A program made the position numbers and the translations under genes. Shown one piece after another: positions 1-7,118 of a stretch of DNA of 10,194 nt (position 1 is the stretch's first letter; each line of letters starts with the position of its first letter). Source of the stretch: Gammaproteobacteria bacterium (GTDB taxonomy: Bacteria > Pseudomonadota > Gammaproteobacteria > Steroidobacterales > Woeseiaceae); NCBI GenBank assembly GCA_029881015.1, contig JAOUNK010000092.1, positions 1 through 10,194 on the forward strand, read 5' to 3'. The notes under the pieces were generated by a model that had not been told where the DNA came from, ran no database searches, and saw only the letters and a list, made by a program, of their open reading frames with translations.

Positions 1-1236
1 CTTTCCGAAACGCATGCCGAGAAGATCTGCAAGATCATGGACCAGGCGATGAAAGTTGGCGCGCCGGTCATTGGCATCAACGACTCGGGCGGAGCGCGCA
101 TCCAGGAAGGCGTCGTCTCGTTGGGAGGCTACGCCGAAGTATTCCAGCGCAACATGCTGGCTTCCGGTGTCGTGCCGCAGATTTCGCTCGTGATGGGTCC
201 TTGTGCCGGCGGTGCGGTTTACTCGCCGGCGATGACCGACTTCATCTTCATGGTCAAGGACACGTCCTACATGTTCGTGACCGGCCCGGATGTCGTAAAA
301 ACCGTCACGCACGAGACAGTGACGGCGGAGGAGCTGGGGGGCGCCGTCACGCATTCGACCGTGTCAGGTGTTTGCGACTGCGCCTACGAAAATGACGTCG
401 AAGCACTGCTCATGACGCGGCGTTTCATCAATTACCTGCCGTCGAACAATCGGGAAAAAGCCCCGTACCGCCCAACACCGGACGCGGCGGATCGTAAGGA
501 GATGTCGCTGGACACGCTGGTCCCCGACAACCCGAACAAGCCCTACGACATCAAGGAAGCGATATACAAGATTGTCGATGACAAGGAGTTCTGGGAACTG
601 CAGCCCGACCATGCGAAGAACATCGTCATCGGTCTCGCGCGCATGGAAGGCAACCCGGTGGGCATCGTCGCGAACCAGCCGCTCGTTCAAGCCGGCTGCC
701 TCGATATCAAGTCGTCAATAAAGGCCGGGCGTTTCGTACGCTTTTGCGATGCCTTCAATATCCCGATCATTACGCTTGTCGACGTACCGGGCTTTATGCC
801 GGGCAGTGCCCAGGAATACGGGGGCATCATCAAGCATGGTGCCAAGTTGCTATTTGCGTATGCCGAGGCAACGGTGCCGAAGATCACGATCATAACGCGC
901 AAGGCTTACGGCGGCGCCTACGACGTCATGGCGTCCAAGCACCTGCGTGGTGACGTCAATCTCGCTTGGCCGAGCGCCGAGATTGCGGTCATGGGCCCGA
1001 AAGGTGCTGTGGAAATCATCTTCCGGAAAGACATCGGGGACGAAGCGAAGATCGCGGAGCGTACCGAAGAATATCGGCAGAAATTCGCCAACCCGTTTAT
1101 CGCGGCGGGTCGCGGCTATATCGACGACGTAATTGCACCGCACGCCACGCGCAAGAGAATTTGTCGCTCACTGGCGATGCTGCGGAACAAGAAGCTCGAC
1201 AATCCCTGGCGCAAGCACGACAACATTCCGCTGTAA
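1..1236 (+). CDS. pccB: Propionyl-CoA carboxylase beta subunit (carboxyltransferase), 5' truncated
   Basis: Carboxyltransferase subunit of a biotin-dependent acyl-CoA carboxylase. It moves the carboxyl group from carboxybiotin to propionyl-CoA, giving methylmalonyl-CoA in the cytoplasm. The frame is open from base 1 without a start codon, so 411 residues are visible; the family is about 510 residues, so roughly 100 N-terminal residues lie upstream. The ATG at 37 is internal. Both crotonase-fold halves are recognisable: GGARIQEG (visible residues 30-37) and GPCAGGAVYS (66-75), the N-half CoA/oxyanion region, then GFMPG (264-268) and KAYGGAYDVM (301-310) in the C half. The Asp in AYDVM (visible 308) is at what I recall as the position that separates propionyl- from acetyl-preferring enzymes in actinobacteria, and Asp fits propionyl-CoA. 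The partner subunit begins 25 bp downstream and meaB follows, supporting PCC over methylcrotonyl-CoA carboxylase. Family assignment is very sure, exact acyl-CoA substrate less so. Confidence 0.93.
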   Translation, partial: LSETHAEKICKIMDQAMKVGAPVIGINDSGGARIQEGVVSLGGYAEVFQRNMLASGVVPQISLVMGPCAGGAVYSPAMTDFIFMVKDTSYMFVTGPDVVKTVTHETVTAEELGGAVTHSTVSGVCDCAYENDVEALLMTRRFINYLPSNNREKAPYRPTPDAADRKEMSLDTLVPDNPNKPYDIKEAIYKIVDDKEFWELQPDHAKNIVIGLARMEGNPVGIVANQPLVQAGCLDIKSSIKAGRFVRFCDAFNIPIITLVDVPGFMPGSAQEYGGIIKHGAKLLFAYAEATVPKITIITRKAYGGAYDVMASKHLRGDVNLAWPSAEIAVMGPKGAVEIIFRKDIGDEAKIAERTEEYRQKFANPFIAAGRGYIDDVIAPHATRKRICRSLAMLRNKKLDNPWRKHDNIPL

Positions 1237-1250
1237 GCTCAGGCTGAACA

Positions 1251-1256
1251 AAAGGA
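1251..1256 (+). promoter_or_regulatory. Ribosome binding site deciding the pccA GTG start
   Basis: AAAGGA lies five bases before the GTG at 1262, within the 25-bp gap after pccB. It supports GTG 1262 as the real start rather than the upstream codon at 1133, which would give a 43-residue extension buried in pccB and unlike any biotin carboxylase N terminus. Confidence 0.6.
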
Positions 1257-1261
1257 CAGCA

Positions 1262-3247
1262 GTGTTTAAGAAGATTCTGATTGCCAATCGCGGCGAGATA
1301 GCCTGCCGGGTCATAAAGTCGGCGCGAAAAATGGGCATCAAGACCGTAGCCGTCTACTCTGACGCCGATAGAGATGCGCTGCACGTGCAGTTGGCGGACG
1401 AGGCGGTGCATATTGGCGCGTCCCCGTCGGCTGAGAGTTACCTTGTCGCCGACCGCATTATCAAGGCCTGCATCGATACGGGTGCGGAGGCCGTTCACCC
1501 CGGCTACGGGTTTCTGTCCGAGAACTCGTCGTTCTGCGAGGCGTTGGCCGGGAAGGGCATTGCCTTTATCGGGCCGAAGACCCGGGCCATCGAAGCAATG
1601 GGTGACAAGATCACCTCGAAGAGGCTGGCCGACAAGGCAAAAGTCAATACGATTCCCGGCTACACGGACGTCGTTAAGGATGCGGAGCAGGCCGTTGAGA
1701 TTGCCAGGGATATTGGTTATCCCGTCATGCTTAAAGCGAGTGCCGGCGGCGGCGGCAAGGGCATGCGTATAGCGCACGATGACGCCGGGTGTCGCGATGG
1801 GTTCGAGCGAGCCGCGAACGAAGCGCGATCGAGTTTTGGTGACGATCGCATTTTCATCGAGAAATTCATCGAGGAACCTCGTCACATCGAGATCCAGATC
1901 ATGGCCGACAGCCATGGCAACATCATCTATCTCAACGAACGTGAGTGCTCGCTGCAGCGCCGGCACCAGAAAGTCATCGAGGAGGCGCCGTCACCGTTCC
2001 TTGACGAGCAGACACGCAAGTCGATGGGTGAGCAGGCGGTGGCGCTCGCGAGGGCGGTGGACTACGAGTCTGCCGGCACGGTCGAGTTCATCGTCGACCC
2101 GCAACGCAACTTCTATTTCCTCGAGATGAACACGCGCCTGCAGGTTGAGCACCCGGTCACCGAACTGACGACGGGTATCGATCTCGTCGAACTCATGATT
2201 CGCGTCGCGGCGGGGGAGAAGTTGCCCATCGCCCAGAAGGACGTCGGCATCAATGGCTGGTCTATCGAGTCTCGTGTCTACGCCGAGGATCCGCTGCGGA
2301 ATTTCCTGCCATCGACGGGCCGGCTGATCTACTACCGGCCGCCTGCCGAGGACGATCACGTGCGCGTCGACACGGGGGTGTACGAGGGCGGCGAAGTGTC
2401 GATGTTTTATGACCCAATGGTCGCGAAGCTGATCACCTGGGGTGAGGATCGCGACCAGGCGATCGAGAAGATGCGCACCGCGCTCGACAAATTCCTGATC
2501 CGCGGCATTTCGACCAACGTCAGTTTTCTCTCGGCTCTCATGGCACACGAGCGATTTGTTACCGGCAATATAAGCACGAACACGATCGCTGAAGAGTACC
2601 CGGAGGGCTTCCACCCAGGGGATATACCACTGGAAGACCCGGCCACGATCATTGCCGTTGTTGGTTCGATGGTCAGGAAATACCGGGATCGCGCAGCGCA
2701 GATAGATGGCCAGTTGCCCGGACACAGGCGGCTCGTGCCGGCGGACTGGGTGGTTCTCCTGAACGGTGCATATCATGCAATTTCGGTCGAACCCGAGGTT
2801 GGCGGACACGATGTCCGCTATAACGGCAAGACGTATGCCGTGCGCAGCAACTGGGAGTTCGGGCAGAGTCTTTTCGCCGGGACGATAAACGGTGAAGCCG
2901 TGTTCGTGCAGGTCTCCCGTACGAACCAGGTATACCGCCTGTCACGCAGTGGCTCGGAGACCGAGGTCATTGTGCTGAGTCCCCGTGCGGCCGAATTGCA
3001 CAAAATCATGCCCCACAAAGAGCCCCCGGACCTGTCAAGGCACCTGGTCGCGCCCATGCCGGGACTTCTCGTCTCGGTATCGGTTGCTGCAGGTGATGAA
3101 GTGAAGGCGGGCGATGAACTCGCGGTGCTCGAGGCGATGAAGATGGAGAACGTATTGCGCGCGGAACGCAACGGTGTTGTCGTCAAAGTACATTTCGAGC
3201 AGGGCGCGAGCGTAGAGGTCGATGATGTGATCATGGAGCTCGAGTAG
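1262..3247 (+). CDS. pccA: Propionyl-CoA carboxylase alpha subunit (biotin carboxylase, BT and biotin carrier domains)
   Basis: Carboxylates its own biotin with ATP and bicarbonate and delivers it to the PccB-type subunit encoded upstream. From GTG 1262 it has 661 residues beginning FKKILIANRGEIACRV, the usual biotin carboxylase N terminus. Visible motifs are HPGYGFLSEN (79-88), the ATP-grasp glycine loop AGGGGKGM (161-168, Lys166), and the active-site run from Glu288 through Asn290, Arg292, Gln294, Val295 and Glu296. Arg338 falls at the E. coli AccC number. After about residue 450 comes a BT (alpha-beta contact) region, then a C-terminal biotinyl domain with AMKM and biotin acceptor Lys627, 35 residues from the end. 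The single-chain BC-BT-BCCP layout is that of PCC and MCC alpha subunits. Pairing with PccB and MeaB favours PCC. The gene is intact. Confidence 0.93.
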   Translation: MFKKILIANRGEIACRVIKSARKMGIKTVAVYSDADRDALHVQLADEAVHIGASPSAESYLVADRIIKACIDTGAEAVHPGYGFLSENSSFCEALAGKGIAFIGPKTRAIEAMGDKITSKRLADKAKVNTIPGYTDVVKDAEQAVEIARDIGYPVMLKASAGGGGKGMRIAHDDAGCRDGFERAANEARSSFGDDRIFIEKFIEEPRHIEIQIMADSHGNIIYLNERECSLQRRHQKVIEEAPSPFLDEQTRKSMGEQAVALARAVDYESAGTVEFIVDPQRNFYFLEMNTRLQVEHPVTELTTGIDLVELMIRVAAGEKLPIAQKDVGINGWSIESRVYAEDPLRNFLPSTGRLIYYRPPAEDDHVRVDTGVYEGGEVSMFYDPMVAKLITWGEDRDQAIEKMRTALDKFLIRGISTNVSFLSALMAHERFVTGNISTNTIAEEYPEGFHPGDIPLEDPATIIAVVGSMVRKYRDRAAQIDGQLPGHRRLVPADWVVLLNGAYHAISVEPEVGGHDVRYNGKTYAVRSNWEFGQSLFAGTINGEAVFVQVSRTNQVYRLSRSGSETEVIVLSPRAAELHKIMPHKEPPDLSRHLVAPMPGLLVSVSVAAGDEVKAGDELAVLEAMKMENVLRAERNGVVVKVHFEQGASVEVDDVIMELE

Positions 3248-3255
3248 TCATAGTG
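3245..3255 (+). other. Tandem in-frame stops with the second overlapping the meaB GTG start
   Basis: pccA ends with TAG at 3245-3247. Two codons on, in the same frame, is a second TAG at 3251-3253, whose final G is the first base of the meaB GTG (3253-3255). The nearest purine-rich run, GGAG at 3235-3238, is 14 bases from the start, which is long for a ribosome binding site. This suggests meaB is translated mainly by ribosomes arriving from pccA. The sequence is seen directly; the coupling is inferred. Confidence 0.5.
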
Positions 3256-4245
3256 TCGTCACAAGACACCACTGTACAGGTAGAGGATATCCTGGGTGGC
3301 GATCGGCGCGCGCTGGCGCGGGCCATTACCATCGTGGAATCAACGCGTCGCGACCACCGTGCCGAAGCGGGCGCGCTGCTGGAGCAACTCATGCCGCACA
3401 CCGGGAATTCGATTCGTGTCGGAATTTCCGGTGCGCCGGGCGTTGGCAAGTCGACATTCATCGAGGCATTGGGCAACCATGTCATCGATCAGGGTTACAA
3501 GCCGGCCGTCCTGACCGTGGATCCGTCGTCGGCAATAAGCGGCGGTTCGATCCTCGGCGACAAGACACGCATGGAAACCCTGGCGCGTCGGGCGGAGGCG
3601 TACATTCGTCCTTCCCCATCGGGAATGACGCTCGGCGGTGTGACGCGCCGCAGTCGCGAAACGCTGTTGCTGTGCGAGGCAGCGGGTTTCGACGTGATCA
3701 TCGTAGAGACGGTCGGTGTGGGGCAGTCCGAGACCAGGGTTGCGGATATGACCGACATCTTCGTCCTGCTGCTGCAGCCCGGAAGCGGTGACCAGTTGCA
3801 GGGCATCAAGCGCGGCATCATGGAGCTGGCCGACCTGGTCCTGATCAACAAGGCGGACGATGATCTCGAGGAAATGGCGCGCAAATCGGCCAGCGAATAT
3901 CGGCACGCACTTGCTTTGCTCCGGCCCCGAACCTCTGATTGGCGTGTCGAAGTGCAAACCTGCTCGGCACGTGACGGCGCCGGTGTTGATGAAGCCTGGG
4001 ATGCGATTACCCGTCATCAGCATACCGTTCTGAACAGTGGCCTGCTGGATACCCGACGGGCTGAGCAGGCACGCTCGTGGATGTGGTCGGAGGTTCAGGA
4101 CAGCCTGATTGCCGACCTCATGGATGATGCGGCAGTGCGCGAACAGATACCGGTACTTGAAGAGGCTGTGAGCTCTGGCAAAATCCCTGCTGCGACAGCG
4201 GCAGAACGTCTGTTGGCAGTCTACCGTAACGCAGGGAAACCATGA
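3253..4245 (+). CDS. meaB: MeaB-family G3E GTPase, methylmalonyl-CoA mutase chaperone
   Basis: Family members (MeaB, human MMAA, E. coli ArgK/YgfD) use GTP hydrolysis to gate adenosylcobalamin loading and protect methylmalonyl-CoA mutase from inactivation. The 330-residue protein matches the usual length. It has a P-loop GAPGVGKST (60-68), DPSS (90-93), the conserved segment LGDKTRM (101-107), the switch ETVGVGQSE (152-160) that marks MeaB, and the guanine-specificity NKAD (199-202). The C-terminal helical tail after about 265 corresponds to the dimerisation arm. GTG 3253 is chosen because it lies just after pccA and gives a normal N terminus. The gene overlaps the VOC gene by four bases (ATGA). 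The context implies a B12-dependent mutase acting on the PccAB product, but no mutase is in the window, so it is probably upstream of pccB or elsewhere. Confidence 0.93.
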   Translation: MSSQDTTVQVEDILGGDRRALARAITIVESTRRDHRAEAGALLEQLMPHTGNSIRVGISGAPGVGKSTFIEALGNHVIDQGYKPAVLTVDPSSAISGGSILGDKTRMETLARRAEAYIRPSPSGMTLGGVTRRSRETLLLCEAAGFDVIIVETVGVGQSETRVADMTDIFVLLLQPGSGDQLQGIKRGIMELADLVLINKADDDLEEMARKSASEYRHALALLRPRTSDWRVEVQTCSARDGAGVDEAWDAITRHQHTVLNSGLLDTRRAEQARSWMWSEVQDSLIADLMDDAAVREQIPVLEEAVSSGKIPAATAAERLLAVYRNAGKP

Positions 4246-4718
4246 GCGAGAAACCAGTCACCAGGCCGTTCAGGATTCTCGGCATTCAGCAGATTGCCGT
4301 TGGCGGGCCGGACAAGGACCGCCTGCGCACGCTTTGGGTCGACACGCTCGGGCTCGAGCTCGACGGTAACTATCGCAGCGAGAAAGAAAACGTCGATGAA
4401 GACATCGCGTTTCTTGGCTCGGGGCCGCACCGGGTCGAGGTCGACCTGATGCAGCCACTTGATGCCGACGCAAGACCGAGGGTTCACATGCCACCCCTGA
4501 ATCACGTTGGGCTGTGGGTCGACGATTTGCCGGCGGCCGTGCAATGGCTTGAGGAGCACGGTATGCGGTTCGCGCCTGGCGGCATTCGCAAGGGCGCGTC
4601 AGGTTACGATATTTGTTTCATCCACCCGAAAGGTAACGAAGAATTTCCCATCGGCGGGGAAGGGGTTCTGATCGAACTCGTTCAGGCTCCTGCCGATGTT
4701 ATCGAGGCTTTATCATGA
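4242..4718 (+). CDS. VOC-superfamily protein, candidate methylmalonyl-CoA epimerase or glyoxalase-like enzyme
   Basis: A 158-residue protein with two beta-alpha-beta-beta-beta VOC modules: the first from about residue 13 (GIQQIAVGGPD, then LWVDTLGL) and the second from about 86 (LNHVGLWVDDL to GVLIELVQAP). Members coordinate a divalent metal and catalyse proton transfer or C-S chemistry. By position the likely ligands are Gln17, Glu66 or Asp68, His88 and Glu145. Methylmalonyl-CoA epimerase usually has His first, whereas a Gln-Glu-His-Glu set is that of eukaryotic-type zinc glyoxalase I. Position directly after pccA and meaB argues for epimerisation of (S)- to (R)-methylmalonyl-CoA, as required by the mutase. 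The ligand set leaves glyoxalase-like or another thioester activity open. ATG 4242 overlaps the meaB stop, with AGGGA four bases upstream. VOC fold is sure, reaction is not. Confidence 0.7.
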   Translation: MSEKPVTRPFRILGIQQIAVGGPDKDRLRTLWVDTLGLELDGNYRSEKENVDEDIAFLGSGPHRVEVDLMQPLDADARPRVHMPPLNHVGLWVDDLPAAVQWLEEHGMRFAPGGIRKGASGYDICFIHPKGNEEFPIGGEGVLIELVQAPADVIEALS

Positions 4719-5680
4719 ATATCCTGTATGTATTCCCCGGCCAGGGCTCGCAGTATGAGGGCATGGGCAAAGACATTTGCGAGGCCTATGACACGGCTCG
4801 CCGGATTTACGACGCGGCAAGCGAAGTATTGGGCTATGACATTGCCGATATGTCATTCAATAATCCGAATGACGAGCTCAACCTGACACGCAATACGCAG
4901 CCGGCGCTGCTGACCCACCACATTGCCTGTCTCGAAGTGTTCAGGGAAAAGACTGGCGGGACCATACAGCCGACGATGGCGGCGGGACACAGCCTGGGAG
5001 AATACTCGGCCCTCGTGGCCGCAAACGCGCTCACCTTCGAGACGGCGCTCCGGCTGGTGCAAAAGCGTGGCGAACTGATGGGCGCACACGGTGAAGGTGA
5101 AATGACCGCGTTCATGATGGCCGTAGACGACATCCAGCCGCTGGCCGAGGAGTACAAGTGCGCGATCTCGGCCTGCAATCAGCCCCAGCAAACGGTGGTC
5201 GGCGGTTCCTCGGCCGACCTCGAGGCACTCGAGGCGGCTGTTGCCGAGAAGTTTCCGCGCAAGCGCGCGATTCGGCTGAAGACCGAGGGCGCATTTCATA
5301 CCTTCTACATGGACAAGGCCGCGGATTTGTTCCGGGAAGTCCTCATGGAGGCCGAGATGTCCGTGCCCGGGATCAAGGTGCTGTCGAACTACACGGGCGG
5401 CTTTCACGATGCCGATCCGGCGGGCATCAAGGAACGACTGTATTTTCAGCTCAAGCACCCCGTACTGTGGGATGCAAACCTGATGACCGCGTTCGGCGAG
5501 GGCGTGGCGAGGGTTTACGAGTTCGGTGGCGGCATCGGCACAGGGGAGGCGCACGAGAAGCGTCCGAACCTCGAGGGCATGATCAAGAAGGCGACCCGTG
5601 CTGCTGAAAGCGAGGCCGTCTACATCCCCGTCATTAACCGCCAGACGATCGAAGACGCGGTCGCCGGAGGGGGCGAGTAG
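4715..5680 (+). CDS. FabD-like malonyl-CoA:ACP acyltransferase, stand-alone
   Basis: A 321-residue acyltransferase of the FabD / polyketide AT fold, predicted to move a malonyl group from CoA to an acyl carrier protein. Motifs: N-terminal VFPGQGSQ (6-13), nucleophile elbow GHSLGEYSA (91-99, Ser93), QKRGELM (116-122) with Arg118 where FabD binds the malonyl carboxylate, and GAFH (192-195, His195) completing the Ser-His pair. GAFH falls where AT domains have HAFH (malonyl) or YASH (methylmalonyl), so malonyl is favoured. The C-terminal part departs from housekeeping FabD: the usual GPG after the last strand is replaced by FGGGIGTGEAHEK (270-282). ATG 4715 overlaps the VOC stop (ATGA), with GAGG seven bases upstream. 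No acyl carrier protein or ketosynthase is in the window, so it is probably a dedicated trans-acting AT rather than the housekeeping fabD, but a single genomic copy cannot be excluded. Confidence 0.8.
   Translation: MNILYVFPGQGSQYEGMGKDICEAYDTARRIYDAASEVLGYDIADMSFNNPNDELNLTRNTQPALLTHHIACLEVFREKTGGTIQPTMAAGHSLGEYSALVAANALTFETALRLVQKRGELMGAHGEGEMTAFMMAVDDIQPLAEEYKCAISACNQPQQTVVGGSSADLEALEAAVAEKFPRKRAIRLKTEGAFHTFYMDKAADLFREVLMEAEMSVPGIKVLSNYTGGFHDADPAGIKERLYFQLKHPVLWDANLMTAFGEGVARVYEFGGGIGTGEAHEKRPNLEGMIKKATRAAESEAVYIPVINRQTIEDAVAGGGE
5666..5670 (+). promoter_or_regulatory. Strong Shine-Dalgarno for rmlA
   Basis: GGAGG, followed by further G residues, sits nine bases before the rmlA GTG at 5680, inside the last codons of the acyltransferase gene. 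It is the clearest ribosome binding site in the window and fixes the start, which shares one base with the upstream TAG (TAGTG, 5678-5682). Confidence 0.65.
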
Positions 5681-6573
5681 TGTCCCAGGTCTGCAAAAAG
5701 GGAATTGTTCTCGCCGGCGGTACCGGTTCACGTCTGCACCCGTTGACCATCGCGGTCAGCAAGCAGCTGATGCCGGTTTACGACAAGCCGATGATCTACT
5801 ACCCCATCGCGGTGTTGATGCTCGCGGGTATTCGAGACATCGCCATCATTACGACGCCCGACGATCAAGAGCTGTTCAGGAGCCTTCTGGGTGACGGGTC
5901 GCAATGGGGCGTGAAATTCAGTTACGCGGTACAGCCTGAACCCGCCGGTATCGCACAAGCCTTTTTGATCTGTGAGGAATTCATCGCAGGCGATTCCGTC
6001 GCCCTTATCCTCGGCGACAATATCTTCTTCGGTCATGGCCTGTCGAACCAATTGCGTGCGGCGGCGGCTCGCACCGAAGGCGCGACCGTGTTTGCGTACC
6101 ACGTCAACGACCCGGAGCGTTACGGTGTTGTGAGTTTCGACGAAACAGGCAAGGCAGTCGATATCGATGAAAAACCGGCCGCGCCAAAATCCAGTTATGC
6201 CGTCACCGGTATCTACTTCTACGATGCGCAGGTTGTCGGCCTGGCGAGATCGCTCAAGCCATCAGCGCGCGGCGAACTCGAAATCTCGGATCTCAATCGA
6301 AGTTACCTTGCCCAGAATGCATTGAACGTCGAGGTTCTTTCGCGTGGTTCGGCCTGGCTCGATACAGGAACGCATGAGTCGCTCCTGGGCGCGGCCAGAT
6401 TTATCGAGATCGTGGAGCAGAGGCAGGGGCTCAAGATTTGCTGTCCCGAGGAGGTCGCCTATGTGTCGGGTTTCATCGACGCCTCACAGGTCAGGGCGCT
6501 TGCTGCAAAACTGGATCAGAATGAATACGGTCGTTACCTGCTGCGCATACTTGAAGAGGCGGTATTCAGGTGA
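5680..6573 (+). CDS. rmlA: Glucose-1-phosphate thymidylyltransferase
   Basis: First step of dTDP-L-rhamnose synthesis: dTTP plus glucose-1-phosphate gives dTDP-glucose and pyrophosphate. The 297 residues match the family length. Visible motifs are the nucleotide-binding loop GGTGSRLHPLT (13-23; the enterobacterial form is usually GGSGTRLYPLT), SKQLMPVYDKPMIYYP (27-42), LGDN (111-114, metal/nucleotide site), DPERYGVV (144-151), EKP (164-166), GELEISDLN (198-206) and WLDTGTH (226-232). These are specific to the RmlA subgroup rather than glucose-1-phosphate uridylyltransferase. The gene is intact. It shares one base with the malonyltransferase stop upstream and four (GTGA) with rmlC downstream. 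Confidence 0.96.
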   Translation: MSQVCKKGIVLAGGTGSRLHPLTIAVSKQLMPVYDKPMIYYPIAVLMLAGIRDIAIITTPDDQELFRSLLGDGSQWGVKFSYAVQPEPAGIAQAFLICEEFIAGDSVALILGDNIFFGHGLSNQLRAAAARTEGATVFAYHVNDPERYGVVSFDETGKAVDIDEKPAAPKSSYAVTGIYFYDAQVVGLARSLKPSARGELEISDLNRSYLAQNALNVEVLSRGSAWLDTGTHESLLGAARFIEIVEQRQGLKICCPEEVAYVSGFIDASQVRALAAKLDQNEYGRYLLRILEEAVFR

Positions 6574-7118
6574 AAGTTGAAGCCACCCCGTTGGCAGACC
6601 TGAAGTTGGTTCGGGCAGACGTCTTTCAAGACGCGCGCGGAGTTTTTCTTGAAACCTGGAACGCACGAGAATTTGCCAGGGCCGGCATCGATGCCGAGTT
6701 CGTCCAGGATAACCTGAGTATCTCGGTGCAGCACACGCTGCGGGGCCTTCACTACCAGGTAGAAAAGCCCCAGGGAAAACTGGTGAGAGTTGTTCAGGGC
6801 GAGGTGTTTGACGTTGCGGTAGATATCAGGCGCTCTTCGCCAACCTTCGGGTGCTGGTATGGCGACGTCATTACAGCGAAAAGAAACCTTGCGCTGTGGA
6901 TCCCGCCCGGTTTCGCTCACGGCTTCCTGGTATTGAGCCAGGTCGCGACGTTCGAGTACAAGTGCACGGACTTTTATGCGCCGGAGCATGAGCGCGCCAT
7001 TCGCTGGAACGATCCGGACATCGGTATAGAGTGGCCGCTTCCAGAGGGCGCCGAACCAAAGCTGTCTGATAAAGATGCGGCTGCCACCGCATTTCGGGAC
7101 GCAGATACGTATTCATGA
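6570..7118 (+). CDS. rmlC: dTDP-4-dehydrorhamnose 3,5-epimerase
   Basis: Cupin-fold epimerase acting on C3 and C5 of dTDP-4-keto-6-deoxyglucose, third step of the rhamnose pathway. The 182 residues are the normal length. Key residues are DARGVFLETW (21-30) with the family Asp, Arg, Phe and Glu, QHTLRGLHYQ (54-63) with active-site Arg58 and base His61, Lys70, the IPPGFAHGF loop (111-119), Tyr136 in CTDFY at the position of the catalytic Tyr, and the C-terminal LSDKD (165-169) supplying the Asp of the His-Asp pair. GTG 6570 overlaps the rmlA TGA by four bases, with AGAGG ten bases upstream. The next gene overlaps by ATGA. A true catalytic epimerase is likely, since all expected residues are present. 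Confidence 0.95.
   Translation: MKVEATPLADLKLVRADVFQDARGVFLETWNAREFARAGIDAEFVQDNLSISVQHTLRGLHYQVEKPQGKLVRVVQGEVFDVAVDIRRSSPTFGCWYGDVITAKRNLALWIPPGFAHGFLVLSQVATFEYKCTDFYAPEHERAIRWNDPDIGIEWPLPEGAEPKLSDKDAAATAFRDADTYS

Noticed and set aside
1133..1261. N-terminal extension of pccA to base 1133
   Set aside because: Would overlap pccB by about 100 bases and adds Arg-rich residues absent from biotin carboxylases; GTG 1262 has a good ribosome binding site.
1237..1261. Possible terminator or promoter in the pccB-pccA gap
   Set aside because: At 25 bp it is the largest gap, but it contains no GC-rich hairpin with a T-run and no recognisable -35/-10 pair, only the ribosome binding site.
1097..1966. 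289-residue open frame on the minus strand opposite pccA
   Set aside because: It lies wholly antisense to well-conserved pccB/pccA coding sequence, has no recognisable domain, and is rich in Arg/Ala/Val as expected from the complement of GC-rich codons.
1991..2809. 272-residue open frame on the minus strand inside pccA
   Set aside because: Antisense shadow of the biotin carboxylase and BT region; no motif, no plausible ribosome binding context.
5158..5607. 149-residue plus-strand frame within the malonyltransferase
   Set aside because: Out-of-frame shadow rich in Arg and Gly; the enclosing gene is intact through this region, so it is not a frameshift remnant.
4853..5731. 292-residue open frame on the minus strand opposite the malonyltransferase
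   Set aside because: Antisense to a gene with clear catalytic motifs; composition is Arg/His/Leu-rich low-specificity sequence without a domain.
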